Positions 47,136 to 57,830 of a stretch of 64,000 bases of DNA are shown in pieces. Both the position numbers and the translations under genes were made by a program. Source of the stretch: Arsenophonus sp031446145 (GTDB lineage: Bacteria > Pseudomonadota > Gammaproteobacteria > Enterobacterales > Enterobacteriaceae); contig CP132903.1 in assembly GCA_031446145.1 (NCBI GenBank), positions 248,001-312,000 of the forward strand, in the 5' to 3' direction. The notes below the pieces were generated by a model that saw only the letters and a list, made by a program, of their open reading frames with translations, ran no database searches and had not been told where the DNA came from. Position 1 is the stretch's first letter, and each line of letters starts with the position of its first letter.

Positions 47136-48140
47136 TCACACTGAAAAATTATTATTTATAATAAATGTTAATGCTTTTTTAATAATATCAATATCTACAT
47201 TTTTTTTAGATAAATTTTCACTTAAATAACGTCGCCATTGACGAGATCCCGCAACTCCTGAAAACATGCCTAACATAGGACGAATAATATGACCTAAAAA
47301 AGTACCATTTTTTAATTCCTTATGAATATAAGGATACATTGCTTTTATTGCTGCAATTTTATCAAACACTAAATTACAACTTTCTCCAAATATTTGAGAA
47401 TCAACCTGCATTAATAAACTAGGATTGTTGTATGCTGCTCTTCCTAACATGACACCGTCAAGATATTGCAAATGCTTTTTAGCTTCATTAATGGTTTTAA
47501 TTCCACCATTAAGTACAACTATTAATTGAGGAAAATATTTTTTTAATTGGTAAACACGTTTATAGTTTAAAGGAGGCACCTCTCTATTTTGTTTTGGTGT
47601 TAATCCAGATAACCATGCTTTACGAGCATGAATAATAAATAAACGACATTGACTATTAGTAATAATTTTATCAATAAAATCAATTAAAAACTCAGAACTG
47701 TCATCATTATCTACTCCAATACGAGTTTTAATTGTAACAGGAATGGTTACTGCATCTTGCATTACTTTTATACAATCTGCTACTAAAGAAGCTTCTTTCA
47801 TTAAAAAAGCACCAAAACACCCATTTTTTACTCGATTAGAAGGACACCCAATATTTAAATTGATTTCATCATAATTATATTTTTGAGCTATTTTTGCACA
47901 ATGAGCTAATTCTTGTGGTTCATTCCCACCTAACTGCAAAGCTAATGGATGTTCTTCTACATTGTAAGTTAATACATTTTTTATATTTCCATAAATAATA
48001 GCACTAGTTGTAACCATCTCTGTATAAAGTAAAGTTTTTTTAGTCAATATTCTATGAAAATAACGACAATGACGATCTGTCCAATCAAACATTGGAGCAA
48101 CACTAAAACGATTTACATTACAGTAATTATTAACTTTCAT
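47136..48140 (-). CDS. dusA: tRNA-dihydrouridine synthase A
   Basis: DusA reduces U20/U20a in the D loop of tRNAs with an FMN cofactor. The 334 residues match the E. coli core protein. RFSVAPMFDWTDRHCRYFHR marks the FMN-barrel start. LQLGGNEP, the catalytic-cysteine segment EINLNIGCPSNRVKNGCFGA, IPVTIKTRIGVD and FIIHARKAWLSGL are typical of DusA and distinguish it from DusB and DusC. A small open frame on the opposite strand at its 5' end is a shadow. It converges on tRNA-Ala. Confidence 0.96.
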   Translation of the reverse strand: MKVNNYCNVNRFSVAPMFDWTDRHCRYFHRILTKKTLLYTEMVTTSAIIYGNIKNVLTYNVEEHPLALQLGGNEPQELAHCAKIAQKYNYDEINLNIGCPSNRVKNGCFGAFLMKEASLVADCIKVMQDAVTIPVTIKTRIGVDNDDSSEFLIDFIDKIITNSQCRLFIIHARKAWLSGLTPKQNREVPPLNYKRVYQLKKYFPQLIVVLNGGIKTINEAKKHLQYLDGVMLGRAAYNNPSLLMQVDSQIFGESCNLVFDKIAAIKAMYPYIHKELKNGTFLGHIIRPMLGMFSGVAGSRQWRRYLSENLSKKNVDIDIIKKALTFIINNNFSV

Positions 48141-49305
48141 ATATTAAATTTATACTGGTTATTTTTTACAAAAAATTTAATTTTTAACAAAATAATTTTG
48201 TTGTTAATTAATTGCTGTTCAATAATATTTAATATTATTGAACTAGAAATATTGATGGCATTGATTTTATTAAAATTGATTGAAAATAGTAATTTAATAT
48301 AAAATAAAAAAATATGTTTAATATGAAATTAATAAACAAAAATTTAATACACCCTTAAAAATTAGTGTCATATTTTATTTAAATTTTCTCATAAAAAACA
48401 GTAATCATTAAAAATTTAAAAAAAAATAAAAATGATTATTTTTTAAAAAATCGTTATTTATCATGATAAATTTACAAAATTTCAAGATATTTTATAACAT
48501 TAAAGCAATATTTTTTAAATGTGTTTTTATTTTTCATATTTAAGATAGTATATATTATTTATTAAAATATTGTTTTAAAATATGATTTTTGTATACATTT
48601 ATTAAAATATTTCTACAAAATAAATACTTTACTTAAAAATATAAGTAGTGTCATATTCATAATATAATATTAAATATTTTTGATAATGTATTATTTATTT
48701 TATTAAATGATCTTATTTTTATATTTTATTATTTATATAAGTGCTTTAAAAAAAATATTTTTGTAAAATTAATAAAAAAATATATTAAATACAATAATGA
48801 ATAAATTAGTAATTATTTATATATCTTTTAAAGAAAAAAAATAATAATAAATGTAATTTACTAAAAAATACGTAAATCACACATTCAATTAAATGTATTA
48901 ATTTTTGTAAATGCCAATTTTTTATTCTTATAAAAACTGCTTTTTATTAATAATCTCTATATTATATTGAATATCTTATATCCAATTTTTGCTATCAAAT
49001 ATTTTTTTTAAAAAAATAATTTATCTAAAATAATTTAAAATTTATTATAATAAATTTAACCATCATAAATTTTTATAAAATATTAAAAGACATCAATTAT
49101 AATTTAGTGTAATTTTAATTAAATATGATTTTCTTATTACAATTCAATGCAAAAACATTAATTAAAAAAGTATTTAACCAATAAAGATAAATTTTATCAT
49201 AAAAAATATTATTTATATAACACAAAAAATATTATGATTACACAATGAAATTATATCATGTAAATACATTTAAAAATATTATAAATATTTATAATAGGAA
49301 AAAAT
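48141..49305. other. Divergent spacer between dusA and hemB
   Basis: This is 1165 bases without a recognisable gene or remnant. An RBS-like TAATAGGAAAAAAT precedes the hemB start at the right end. Confidence 0.55.
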
Positions 49306-50283
49306 ATGCAATATGAACACAATATTCAGCGTCTAAGACGATTACGTCAAACAAAATCTATGCGCACTTTATTTCAAGAAACAAATTTAAGTATAAATGA
49401 TTTAATATTACCTTTATTTGTTGAAGAAAATCTTGAAGATTATCAATCTATTAAAACTATGCCTGGTATATTTCGTATCCCAGAAAATAAGTTAGCTTAT
49501 GAAATTGAACGCATTGCTGAATCTGGTATTAAGTCAGTTATGTTATTTGGTATTTCTCATAATCGAGATGAAATGGGTAGTGATACATGGAAAAAAGATG
49601 GATTAGTTGCCCGTATGTCAAAAATCTGCAAAAATATAGCGCCGGAAATCATAATAATATCAGATACTTGCTTTTGTCAATATACTTCTCATGGACATTG
49701 TGGTATTTTAAACAAAAATACCGTTGATAACGATAAAACATTGCTAAATTTACAAAAACAAGCGATTACTGCAGCAAATGCTGGCGCTGATTTTATTGCA
49801 CCCTCTGCTGCTATGGATGGACAAGTTTTTGCAATTCGTCATGCACTAAACAAGGCGGGTTTCACAAAAACAGGAATTATGTCTTACTCAACTAAATTCG
49901 CTTCCAATCTTTATAATTCTTTTCGTGACGCTGTAGGGTCTTCCTTCATTGGTGATCGAAAAAGTTACCAAATTAATCCAATAAACCGCAATGAAGCTAT
50001 TAGAGAATCCTTAATAGACGAAAAAGAAGGTGCTGATATTTTAATGATAAAACCAGCAGGTACCTCTCTTGATATTATACGTGATATTCGCGAACGAACC
50101 ACTTTACCATTAGCAGCTTATCAAGTAAGCGGGGAATTTTCGCAAATAAAATTTGCCGCTCAAGCTGGCGCAATTAACGAAATTGATGTTATTTTAGAAA
50201 CATTAAGCGTGATAAAACGTGCTGGAGCTAAACTAATATTAAGTTATTTTGCACTAGATTTAGCAGAAAAAAAACAAATTTAA
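49306..50283 (+). CDS. hemB: Delta-aminolevulinic acid dehydratase (porphobilinogen synthase)
   Basis: HemB joins two 5-aminolevulinate molecules into porphobilinogen in heme synthesis. The 325 residues match E. coli (324). Zinc ligands Cys122, Cys124 and Cys132 are in DTCFCQYTSHGHCGI. The two active-site lysines are Lys197 (SYSTKFAS) and Lys249 (LMIKPAG). SAAMDGQV and the C-terminal AYQVSGEF are present. It stands alone, with GGAAA 7 bases before the ATG. Other heme genes are not in this window. Confidence 0.98.
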   Translation: MQYEHNIQRLRRLRQTKSMRTLFQETNLSINDLILPLFVEENLEDYQSIKTMPGIFRIPENKLAYEIERIAESGIKSVMLFGISHNRDEMGSDTWKKDGLVARMSKICKNIAPEIIIISDTCFCQYTSHGHCGILNKNTVDNDKTLLNLQKQAITAANAGADFIAPSAAMDGQVFAIRHALNKAGFTKTGIMSYSTKFASNLYNSFRDAVGSSFIGDRKSYQINPINRNEAIRESLIDEKEGADILMIKPAGTSLDIIRDIRERTTLPLAAYQVSGEFSQIKFAAQAGAINEIDVILETLSVIKRAGAKLILSYFALDLAEKKQI

Positions 50284-50513
50284 TAAATGTTAAATTCATA
50301 AAAAACAAAAATTATTTCATAAAAACTAAATCATAATATTTATATCAAAAATCTAAGTCAATATAATATTATTATTTTTATTAAAATATGAAATTTTTAA
50401 AACACATTAAATATAATTGCTAAAAATTTTTATATAGAAAATTATTGCATTATTTTCAATATTTTCTACTTATTTGAAATTCATTCAAACCACATTATTA
50501 CAGGCACTATTGA

Positions 50514-51788
50514 TTATTGCCAACACACCAAACAGTAATTTTTTTTTCCACGTTTTATTAAAGAATAGCGTCCAAATAAACGATCTTTTTCGGCAAAAAC
50601 ATAGCCAGGATCAAAACATTTCTTACCATTAACCATAATTGAATGAGATTCAATCATTTTTCTAGATTGCCCACGTGAAAATACAAACTGCGCTTCAATT
50701 AATGCTTGTTGTAAATTTGCTCCTACATGTAATTTTATCATCGGCACTCCATCTTGTCCTAATTGTATAAAATCTTTTATTGATAAGTTATTAATATTAT
50801 TAAAAAACAAATTTTTAGTAATTCGTTTAGCTGCCTCTAAATTTTCATTTCCATGTACAAATTGAGTAATTTTTTCTGCTAATAAATATTGAGCTCTAAG
50901 TTTTTTATGAGTATTTTTCTCTTCTTTTTGTAATATATCTATTTCGTTAATCGGTATAAAAGTAAAAATTTTTAGAAAACGGTAAACATCTGCGTCTGTA
51001 GTATTGATCCAAAATTGGTAAAATTTATACGGACTGGTTTTTTTGGGATCTAACCAAATAACGTCATCTTCTGTTTTTCCAAACTTAGTACCATCAGATT
51101 TAATAATAAGAGGGACAGTTAAACCAAAAACGTTTTTTTGATATAAACGACGTATTAAATCAATACCAGAAATAATATTACCCCATTGATCCGATCCACC
51201 TATCTGTAATTCAACATTATATTTATGAAAAAGATGAGCAAAATCATAAGATTGAAGTAAACTATAAAAAAATTCAGTAAAAGAAATTCCATGATTATTA
51301 CGTTCAAGACGTTTTTTTACCGCTTCTTTATTGATCATTTTATTTATGGAAAAATATTTTCCAATGTCACGTAAAAAAGTTAACAAATCTATTTTACTAA
51401 TCCAATCATAATTATTGATAATTTTTGCACTATTTTTACCACAATTAAAATCTAAGAATGGCAGAATTTGTTGACTGATTTTATTTGCCCATTCAGACAC
51501 CATTTCCAAAGTTTGTAATTTACGTGTATGAGATTTAAAACTTGGATCACCAATCAAAGCCGTTCCGCCACCAATTAAAATAATCGGTTTATGTCCCATA
51601 TTTTGAAAATGTTTCAAAGACAATAAAGGCACTAGATGACCTAAATGTAAACTATCAGCAGTTGGATCAAAGCCACAATAAAGACTAATTGATTCTTGTA
51701 AAAGTTTATTAGTTAATTTTCTTTCATCTGTTAATTGAGTAATTAAACTCCTAGTTTTTAAATATTGCAGTATATTTTTATGAAACAT
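50514..51788 (-). CDS. tyrS: Tyrosine--tRNA ligase
   Basis: TyrRS charges tRNA-Tyr. From the ATG at 51788 it has 424 residues, the exact E. coli length. GGAG lies 9 bases before that ATG, while an upstream ATG at 51803 would put this GGAG inside the gene. Class I motifs are DSLHLGHLVPL and KFGKT. The TyrRS-specific QIGGSDQWGNI is present, and the C-terminal S4-like RNA-binding domain (about 355-424, SRGQSRKMIESHSIMVNG) is kept. It is 112 bases downstream of pdxH. E. coli also has pdxH-tyrS. Confidence 0.98.
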   Translation of the reverse strand: MFHKNILQYLKTRSLITQLTDERKLTNKLLQESISLYCGFDPTADSLHLGHLVPLLSLKHFQNMGHKPIILIGGGTALIGDPSFKSHTRKLQTLEMVSEWANKISQQILPFLDFNCGKNSAKIINNYDWISKIDLLTFLRDIGKYFSINKMINKEAVKKRLERNNHGISFTEFFYSLLQSYDFAHLFHKYNVELQIGGSDQWGNIISGIDLIRRLYQKNVFGLTVPLIIKSDGTKFGKTEDDVIWLDPKKTSPYKFYQFWINTTDADVYRFLKIFTFIPINEIDILQKEEKNTHKKLRAQYLLAEKITQFVHGNENLEAAKRITKNLFFNNINNLSIKDFIQLGQDGVPMIKLHVGANLQQALIEAQFVFSRGQSRKMIESHSIMVNGKKCFDPGYVFAEKDRLFGRYSLIKRGKKNYCLVCWQ

Positions 51789-51900
51789 TAATAGGTTCTC
51801 CATAAATCATATTTTTTATTTTACATACATGGTATCTAAGTTTTAACCTTTAAAAAATAAAATATTTATTTAATGAAGTCATAAAAGAACATATTTTTTA

Positions 51901-52554
51901 TTAAGGTGCTAAACGATTAATTTCCCAATGATCGGATTTCCATATATATATAAATCTATCATGTAATCTTTTGTTACCACCTTGCCAAAATTCTACACTA
52001 TGAAACTTAATGCGATACCCCCCCCAAAAACTAGGAACTGGAATTTTATTGTGTTTTACTATCTTACAGAATTGTAAGAATTTTTTTTCTAAAACATTGC
52101 GACTAGATATTTGTTCTGATTGCGGAGAAATCCAAGCTGCTATTTGACTTTCTCTAGGTCGACTATAAAAATATTTGATAACTTCAAGAGAAGTTAATTT
52201 TTTAGCAATACCAAGAAAACAAACTTGACGTTCTAATGAATACCATGGAAATAAAACACTAACGTGATTATTAGAAATAATATGTTGTGATTTACGACTA
52301 AATAAATTAGTATAAAAAATTAATCCATTTTTATCATAATGTTTTAATAAAACAATTCTTTGATATGGTTGTCCATCAGTATCTACTGTAGAAATAGACA
52401 TCGCTGTTGGATCAACTAGTTTTTCTTTATAAGCGTCTTGCATCCAAAGGTCAAATAAAATTAATGGATCATGAGTTAAATCTTGACGTCTTAAAATCCC
52501 TTTACAATATTCTCTTCTACAACTAGAAATATTGAATTGAGTATTTTCTAACAT
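51901..52554 (-). CDS. pdxH: Pyridoxine/pyridoxamine 5'-phosphate oxidase
   Basis: PdxH oxidises pyridoxine or pyridoxamine 5'-phosphate to PLP with FMN. From the ATG at 52554 the product has 217 residues (218 in E. coli). A perfect GGAGG lies 7 bases upstream; a longer reading from 52578 would contain it. Motifs include RREYCKGILRRQDL, DPTAMSISTVD, PYQRIVLLKHYDKNG, FYSRPRESQIAAW, PSFWGGYRI and EFWQGGNKRLHDRF. It supplies PLP for BioF, BioA and SufS in this window. Confidence 0.97.
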   Translation of the reverse strand: MLENTQFNISSCRREYCKGILRRQDLTHDPLILFDLWMQDAYKEKLVDPTAMSISTVDTDGQPYQRIVLLKHYDKNGLIFYTNLFSRKSQHIISNNHVSVLFPWYSLERQVCFLGIAKKLTSLEVIKYFYSRPRESQIAAWISPQSEQISSRNVLEKKFLQFCKIVKHNKIPVPSFWGGYRIKFHSVEFWQGGNKRLHDRFIYIWKSDHWEINRLAP

Positions 52555-52578
52555 GTTTTTGCCTCCACATAATTGCAT

Positions 52579-54351
52579 TCAATCAAAATAAAAATTATAT
52601 TACATTCATTAGTTTATAAAAAATATGCATAAACTGGCATTATTAAAACACTCATAAAAAATGAAAACAATTTACTGAAGGAAAATTTTTTTAAATAAAA
52701 AATAAATATAGTTAAATATTTACATTATATTTTCAAATATCATATATCATATGTTAAATTTAGCAACTTTGCGTAATACATCGAAATACAAATTTACTTC
52801 TTATAAAATATATTTTTTGTTCTTATATTTTATAAATCGAGTATTATAGATAAAAAATAAAATTTGATGTATCACCATATTATCTTTGGTTGTTTTTTTT
52901 AAAAACAATAACTAATAGAAATCTTAATAAATTCACCATTTTATTAAAATGCAAAAGAAACATTACAAATTCAACGATATAGTTCTATTATCCTATTAAC
53001 AAGATAGATGCGATATTTATACAAATAAGCAGAAATGTATTATATATTAAAGTTTACCTTTTAAGATTACATTAATATAAATAAATTCAATTTTAGTATT
53101 ACATTTTTATTTTTGTTTTTATATAATATTCATATACTTTTAAACTGTTTATTACATCAAAAATTTTTTTTATTTTTTATATACTTATAATAATTTATTA
53201 AAAAATCAACAAAATCATACTTATTAAAAGTACCAATACTAAAATAATCATTATTGATAACATATAACTTATAAAATATTTATATATAATAACAGTATCA
53301 AAAATCTTATTATTTTTTCAAAACAACAAAAATCTGATAAAAAAGAAATAAACTATACGTAAAATAATACTTGATAAACTTTTTGGATTTTTTGCATTCC
53401 TAAATACTATAAATCTCAGTATTAAAAGTATTGCAGAAATCATATAAAAATTTTTAGATAAGTGCATTAAAATTTAATATTACTATAAACTAAAAACGTT
53501 CATTAACAATAAAAAATGTTTTGCAAGAAATGTGATATATTACTATTAATAGTGTTTTAAATAATATACAAAAAGTAATTAATTTTTATGATTAATATAT
53601 TATAATATATGATATGAAACAAAAAATAAAGAATATTAATAATTATCAAAAAACACAAAAATATATGTAACTTGAATTATTTAGATCTTATTTAATAATA
53701 TATTTACTAATTTACCATCATTATATAAAGTATTAAGCGAACATATTGAGATATTGAAAATATAATACCAAAGATTTATTTAACAAAAATTTTAAAAATA
53801 ATTATTTTTTTTATAAAATCTTAATACCTACTATAAATTAAAAAACCTTTTGCTCTCTTTTTAATTAATAAACTATAATTTTTTTAAATATTTTTAAAAA
53901 TTAATTTTTAGTATATTTAAAAATCAGAGAAAAATAAACTATATATTTAATTCACAATACACAAAATATTATACTTTTTATATTTATAATCCTACTTGAA
54001 AAAAATCTTTTTTTTTAAAAAATATAGATGTCTTATATGAAAATATTTATAAAAAACATAAAAAAGGAAAATATAATGCTTCTATATAATAGAATACTTT
54101 AAAAATAACTTTATAAGAAAAAATCTTATAATAAAAACGTCTTCAAAAAAAGATATCAATAACAAAATACATATTTTTTTATATTAAGAAAACAAAAACA
54201 TAAATCAAAGCAATTAAAATTTAAATCATAAATATTTTTACAAATATTATATCCATCCATACATTTTTTTATGTTATGCTAATCTTCTATATTCTACGTG
54301 TACATTATAGAATAATATTCTTTTTATTCTTAATCAAAAATTAGTATAAAA
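52579..54351. other. Large divergent spacer between pdxH and rnt
   Basis: This is 1773 bases with no open frame that resembles a protein and no RNA gene. In E. coli several genes lie between the pdxH and rnt regions. I cannot recognise remnants of any. No hairpin with a T-run stands out. Confidence 0.5.
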
Positions 54352-54993
54352 ATGTCTAATAAAAAAAATGATATCAATACATTATCAGAACGTTTTCGAG
54401 GCTATTATCCTGTCGTTATAGACGTTGAAACTGGAGGCTTTAATGCAAAAAATGACGCATTATTAGAAATTGCAGCCATAACATTAAAAATGGATCAAAA
54501 AGGTTGGTTAGATATTGATGAAAAACTTCATTTTCATCTGATACCTTTTTCAGGTGCAAACATCGAAGCCACTTCACTAGCTTTTACTGGAATAGATCCA
54601 CAAAATCCATTGCGCAGAGCAGTCAATGAACATACAGCTCTATATGAACTTTTTAAGATGGTAAAAAAAGGCATAAAAAATAATGATTGTCATCGAGCTA
54701 TTATTGTTGCACACAATGCTAATTTTGATCATAGTTTTATAATGGCTGCAACTCAGCGAACAAATTTAAAACATACTCCTTTTCATCCTTTTGTTACTTT
54801 TGATACCGCCACACTCAGTGGTTTAGTGTTTGGTCAAACAATATTAGCTAAAGCTTGCGATACTGCAGGAATACCGTTTGATGGAAAACAAGCACATGGT
54901 GCACTGTATGATACAGATAGAACAGCTTTGCTATTTTGTAAAATTGTCAATAAATGGAAAAAATTGGGAGGCTGGCCATTAAATATAGAATAG
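54352..54993 (+). CDS. rnt: Ribonuclease T
   Basis: RNase T is a 3'-5' exonuclease that trims tRNA and other stable RNA 3' ends. The 213 residues match E. coli (215). The DEDDh catalytic residues are visible: Asp24 and Glu26 (VIDVETGGF), Asp126 (AHNANFDHSF), and His182 and Asp187 (AHGALYDTDRTA). The C-terminal NKWKKLGGWPLNIE resembles the family end. It stands alone. The role fits the need to mature tRNAs such as the tRNA-Val here that lacks an encoded CCA; that link is inference. Confidence 0.97.
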   Translation: MSNKKNDINTLSERFRGYYPVVIDVETGGFNAKNDALLEIAAITLKMDQKGWLDIDEKLHFHLIPFSGANIEATSLAFTGIDPQNPLRRAVNEHTALYELFKMVKKGIKNNDCHRAIIVAHNANFDHSFIMAATQRTNLKHTPFHPFVTFDTATLSGLVFGQTILAKACDTAGIPFDGKQAHGALYDTDRTALLFCKIVNKWKKLGGWPLNIE

Positions 54994-55831
54994 TACTAAA
55001 AAATATAACATATATAACTTATAAAATATAAAAGACATTAAAATTTTATATAACTCTAGCTATTACTTTAATATATTTAAATATGTTTTCTATATATCAT
55101 CGGTGTGTTAAATTATGAATATTAATTTATGAAAGATATTAATTTATTTCAAAAAATTAAAAATAAAAATCATAAAATAATCTTTAATAAATTTTTTATT
55201 AATGTATTTTAAAAAAAATGTGATTTTTATTTTAAATACAATTATAACATTAAATGCATTCTTTAGAATTATATTCTTTTCAAAAAATTTTTTTAAATTT
55301 ATTTTATAAAAAAGAAAAGAACAAACTGATAAAATTATTGGTAATTACAGTTTCTATTATCTTCTTTTCACAAGCATAAAATAATATATTCAAAATATAT
55401 GATATTAAATTTACATTTACTGTTTAATAATTATTGAAATAACTTATAAAATTTACGCATCAAAAAAAATAATGCAGAATAATACAAATTTTTTTGATTA
55501 TATAAATACATCATGATTTTAATAAATATCATATATGGCATACATCATCATAATCATTATTTAATTTTTTTATCATTAATAATTGTTTATTTATATAAAA
55601 AATTGACTATATTAAATAATAAAAAGACATGATTAAAAAAATATCATATTTGAATACTATAAAATTTATCAAAACATAATAAAAATAATTCTATTAAGAA
55701 AAGATAAACTTTATTATGCATAATATTTTATTGCTTACATTTAAAAACATAGTATATAATAATTTTATATATTAAAATATATAAAATAAACAATTAATTA
55801 ACACCATTAAAAAATACATAGATTAATTGTC
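54994..55831. other. Spacer between rnt and pykF
   Basis: This is 838 bases of A/T-rich sequence, no gene recognised. It must contain the pykF promoter, but none can be chosen reliably. Confidence 0.5.
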
Positions 55832-57244
55832 ATGAAAAAAACAAAAATTGTGTGTACTATTGGTCCAAAGACTGAATCTAAAAAAAAACTTTTGCAATTA
55901 TTAAATGCTGGTATGAATGTTATTAGACTAAATTTTTCACATGGTAATCATGAAGAACATAGCCGAAGAATTAAAAATTTTCGTACTGTATGTAAAGATA
56001 ACAATCAACATGCAACAATATTGTTAGATACCAAAGGGCCAGAAATTCGTACTATGCATCTTAAAAATGGAAATGATGTATTTTTAAAATTAGGACAAAA
56101 ATTTGTTTTCACTACTGATATATCAGTTACAGGTGACAAAAATAGAGTAGCCATTACATATCCAGATTTGCCTTATGAAGTACAACCAGGTGATAAAATT
56201 TTAATTGATGATGGTTTAATTACTACGAAAATTTTATCTATTAATAAAAATAATATCATATGTCAGGTATTAAATAATGGGCATTTAGGTGAAAATAAAA
56301 GCATCAATTTACCTGGGATATCTATTAATTTACCAGTACTAGGAGAACATGACAAAAAAGATCTAATTTTCGGTTGTCAACAAGATGTTGATTTTGTTGC
56401 TGCCTCATTCATTCGAAAACATACTGATGTAGAAAACATTCGTGCTTATCTTAATAAGCATGGAGGTAAAAATATACAAATAATTTCTAAAATTGAAAAT
56501 CAAGAAGGATTAAATAATTTTGATAGAATTTTAGAAGCATCGGATGGTATCATGGTTGCACGAGGTGATCTAGGTGTTGAAATACCTGTAGAAGAAGTCA
56601 TCTTTGCACAAAAAATGATGATTAATAAATGCATTTCTTCCAGAAAAATTGTTATTACTGCTACACAAATGTTAGATTCCATGATCAAAAATCCACTGCC
56701 TACACGTGCTGAAGCAGGTGATGTAGCCAATGCTATTTTAGATGGTACAGATGCAGTTATGCTTTCTGCAGAAAGTGCAAAAGGTAAATACCCTATTGAA
56801 GCAGTAAAAATTATGTCAACCATTTGTGCACGCACTGATAGAATCATGCCAAGCCGTATACATGATAAAGACAAAAATCAAATTATACGAATTACTGAAG
56901 CTATTTGCCGTGGGGCAGTAGAAATAGCAGAAAAATTAAACGCTCGCTTAATTATAGTGGCAACCTATGGTGGGAAATCCGCTAAATCAATACGTAAATA
57001 TTTTCCAAAAGCACCAATACTAGCTTTAACAACTCATGAAAAAACAGCTCGTCAATTATTGTTAGTAAAAGGTGTGATTCCAGAAACAGTTAAAACCATT
57101 AATTCTACGGATGATTTTTATCATATTGGCAAAAAAATTGCCTTAGCAAATAACATTAGTAAAAAAGGTGACATAGTAGTTATGGTTTCTGGTGCATTAG
57201 TAGAAAGTGGCACAACAAATACATCATCTGTTCATATTTTATAA
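55832..57244 (+). CDS. pykF: Pyruvate kinase I
   Basis: PykF makes pyruvate and ATP from phosphoenolpyruvate and ADP. The 470 residues equal the E. coli length. KIVCTIGPKTESKKKL opens the barrel. The catalytic-lysine segment IISKIENQEGLNNFD, the metal-binding GIMVARGDLGVEIP and ATQMLDSMIKNPLPTRAE are conserved. AMLSAESAKGKYP-like (VMLSAESAKGKYPIEAV) and the C-terminal domain follow. It lies upstream of lpp on the same strand as in E. coli. Confidence 0.98.
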   Translation: MKKTKIVCTIGPKTESKKKLLQLLNAGMNVIRLNFSHGNHEEHSRRIKNFRTVCKDNNQHATILLDTKGPEIRTMHLKNGNDVFLKLGQKFVFTTDISVTGDKNRVAITYPDLPYEVQPGDKILIDDGLITTKILSINKNNIICQVLNNGHLGENKSINLPGISINLPVLGEHDKKDLIFGCQQDVDFVAASFIRKHTDVENIRAYLNKHGGKNIQIISKIENQEGLNNFDRILEASDGIMVARGDLGVEIPVEEVIFAQKMMINKCISSRKIVITATQMLDSMIKNPLPTRAEAGDVANAILDGTDAVMLSAESAKGKYPIEAVKIMSTICARTDRIMPSRIHDKDKNQIIRITEAICRGAVEIAEKLNARLIIVATYGGKSAKSIRKYFPKAPILALTTHEKTARQLLLVKGVIPETVKTINSTDDFYHIGKKIALANNISKKGDIVVMVSGALVESGTTNTSSVHIL

Positions 57245-57267
57245 AAATTTATTTGAAAAATAAATTT
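57245..57267 (+). terminator. Candidate terminator of pykF
   Basis: Arms AAATTTATTT (57245-57254) and AAATAAATTT (57258-57267) pair perfectly around GAA directly after the pykF stop codon. The tail is ATTACTATCTT. The stem is pure A/T. Confidence 0.45.
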
Positions 57268-57428
57268 ATTACTATCTTATAGTATATATTTATCATAAAA
57301 ATTTTAAAATAGTTTTTTAAATTCTTTTAATAATATACTATTATAAGAAAAAATAAGAATTTTAGATAATTTTAAAAAAGATCTAATAATTTAAAGTTAA
57401 AAAGAGAAAAATATTCTCTGTTTTGATA

Positions 57429-57459
57429 GAAATGTGTCATACTTACTTTACTACTTAGT
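57429..57459 (+). promoter_or_regulatory. Possible lpp promoter
   Basis: A TTGATA-type -35 near 57423-57428 and a TTTACT -10 about 18 bases downstream lie upstream of lpp. A clear Shine-Dalgarno AAAGGA follows, 8 bases before the ATG. The promoter call is weak. Confidence 0.3.
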
Positions 57460-57487
57460 AGATTAACTAAATTTAAAGGATAATATA

Positions 57488-57724
57488 ATGAATCGCACTA
57501 AAATTGCACTAGCTTCTATCTTTTTGACTTCTTTTTTACTAGCAGGTTGTTCAACTAGTAATCAAATGAATAAACTTTCTTCTGATGTGCAAACATTAAA
57601 TGGTAAAGTTGATCAATTATCTAATGATGTTGAATTATTACGCACTGATGTTCAAACTGCTAAAGATGAAGCTGATCGTGCTAATCAACGTTTAGACAAT
57701 CAAGTACGTACATATAAAAAATAA
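57488..57724 (+). CDS. lpp: Major outer-membrane lipoprotein Lpp (Braun)
   Basis: Lpp is the trimeric lipoprotein that ties the outer membrane to peptidoglycan. The 78 residues equal E. coli. The signal peptide ends in lipobox LAGC (Cys21). A heptad coiled coil follows (SSDVQTLNGKVDQLSNDVEL), and the C-terminal Lys78 (RTYKK) is the residue linked to peptidoglycan. It is followed by a strong terminator and converges on an L,D-transpeptidase gene, the enzyme family that makes this linkage. Base composition is less A/T-biased than in the spacers, suggesting high expression; inference. Confidence 0.98.
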   Translation: MNRTKIALASIFLTSFLLAGCSTSNQMNKLSSDVQTLNGKVDQLSNDVELLRTDVQTAKDEADRANQRLDNQVRTYKK

Positions 57725-57761
57725 TTGAATTATTTTATAATATGTAATTTATTTATTAATA

Positions 57762-57800
57762 AATAAGGTACCTAAATATAGGTGCCTTATTATTTCTTTA
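57762..57800 (+). terminator. Intrinsic terminator of lpp (possibly bidirectional)
   Basis: A 13-bp stem (57762-57774 with 57779-57791, one G-T wobble) contains AAGGTACC/GGTGCCTT and encloses AATA. A T-rich tail ATTTCTTT follows. It is the clearest terminator in the window and lies between the convergent lpp and L,D-transpeptidase genes. Confidence 0.88.
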
Positions 57801-57830
57801 AAAGTTTTTTTTAAAAAAAGATTGTTATAA

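Noticed and set aside
48054..48302. Plus-strand 82-codon open frame antisense to dusA
   Set aside because: Overlaps the DusA N-terminus in antisense and continues into A/T spacer; hydrophobic by composition only.
56500..56874. Minus-strand open frame inside pykF
   Set aside because: Shadow of a highly conserved enzyme gene.
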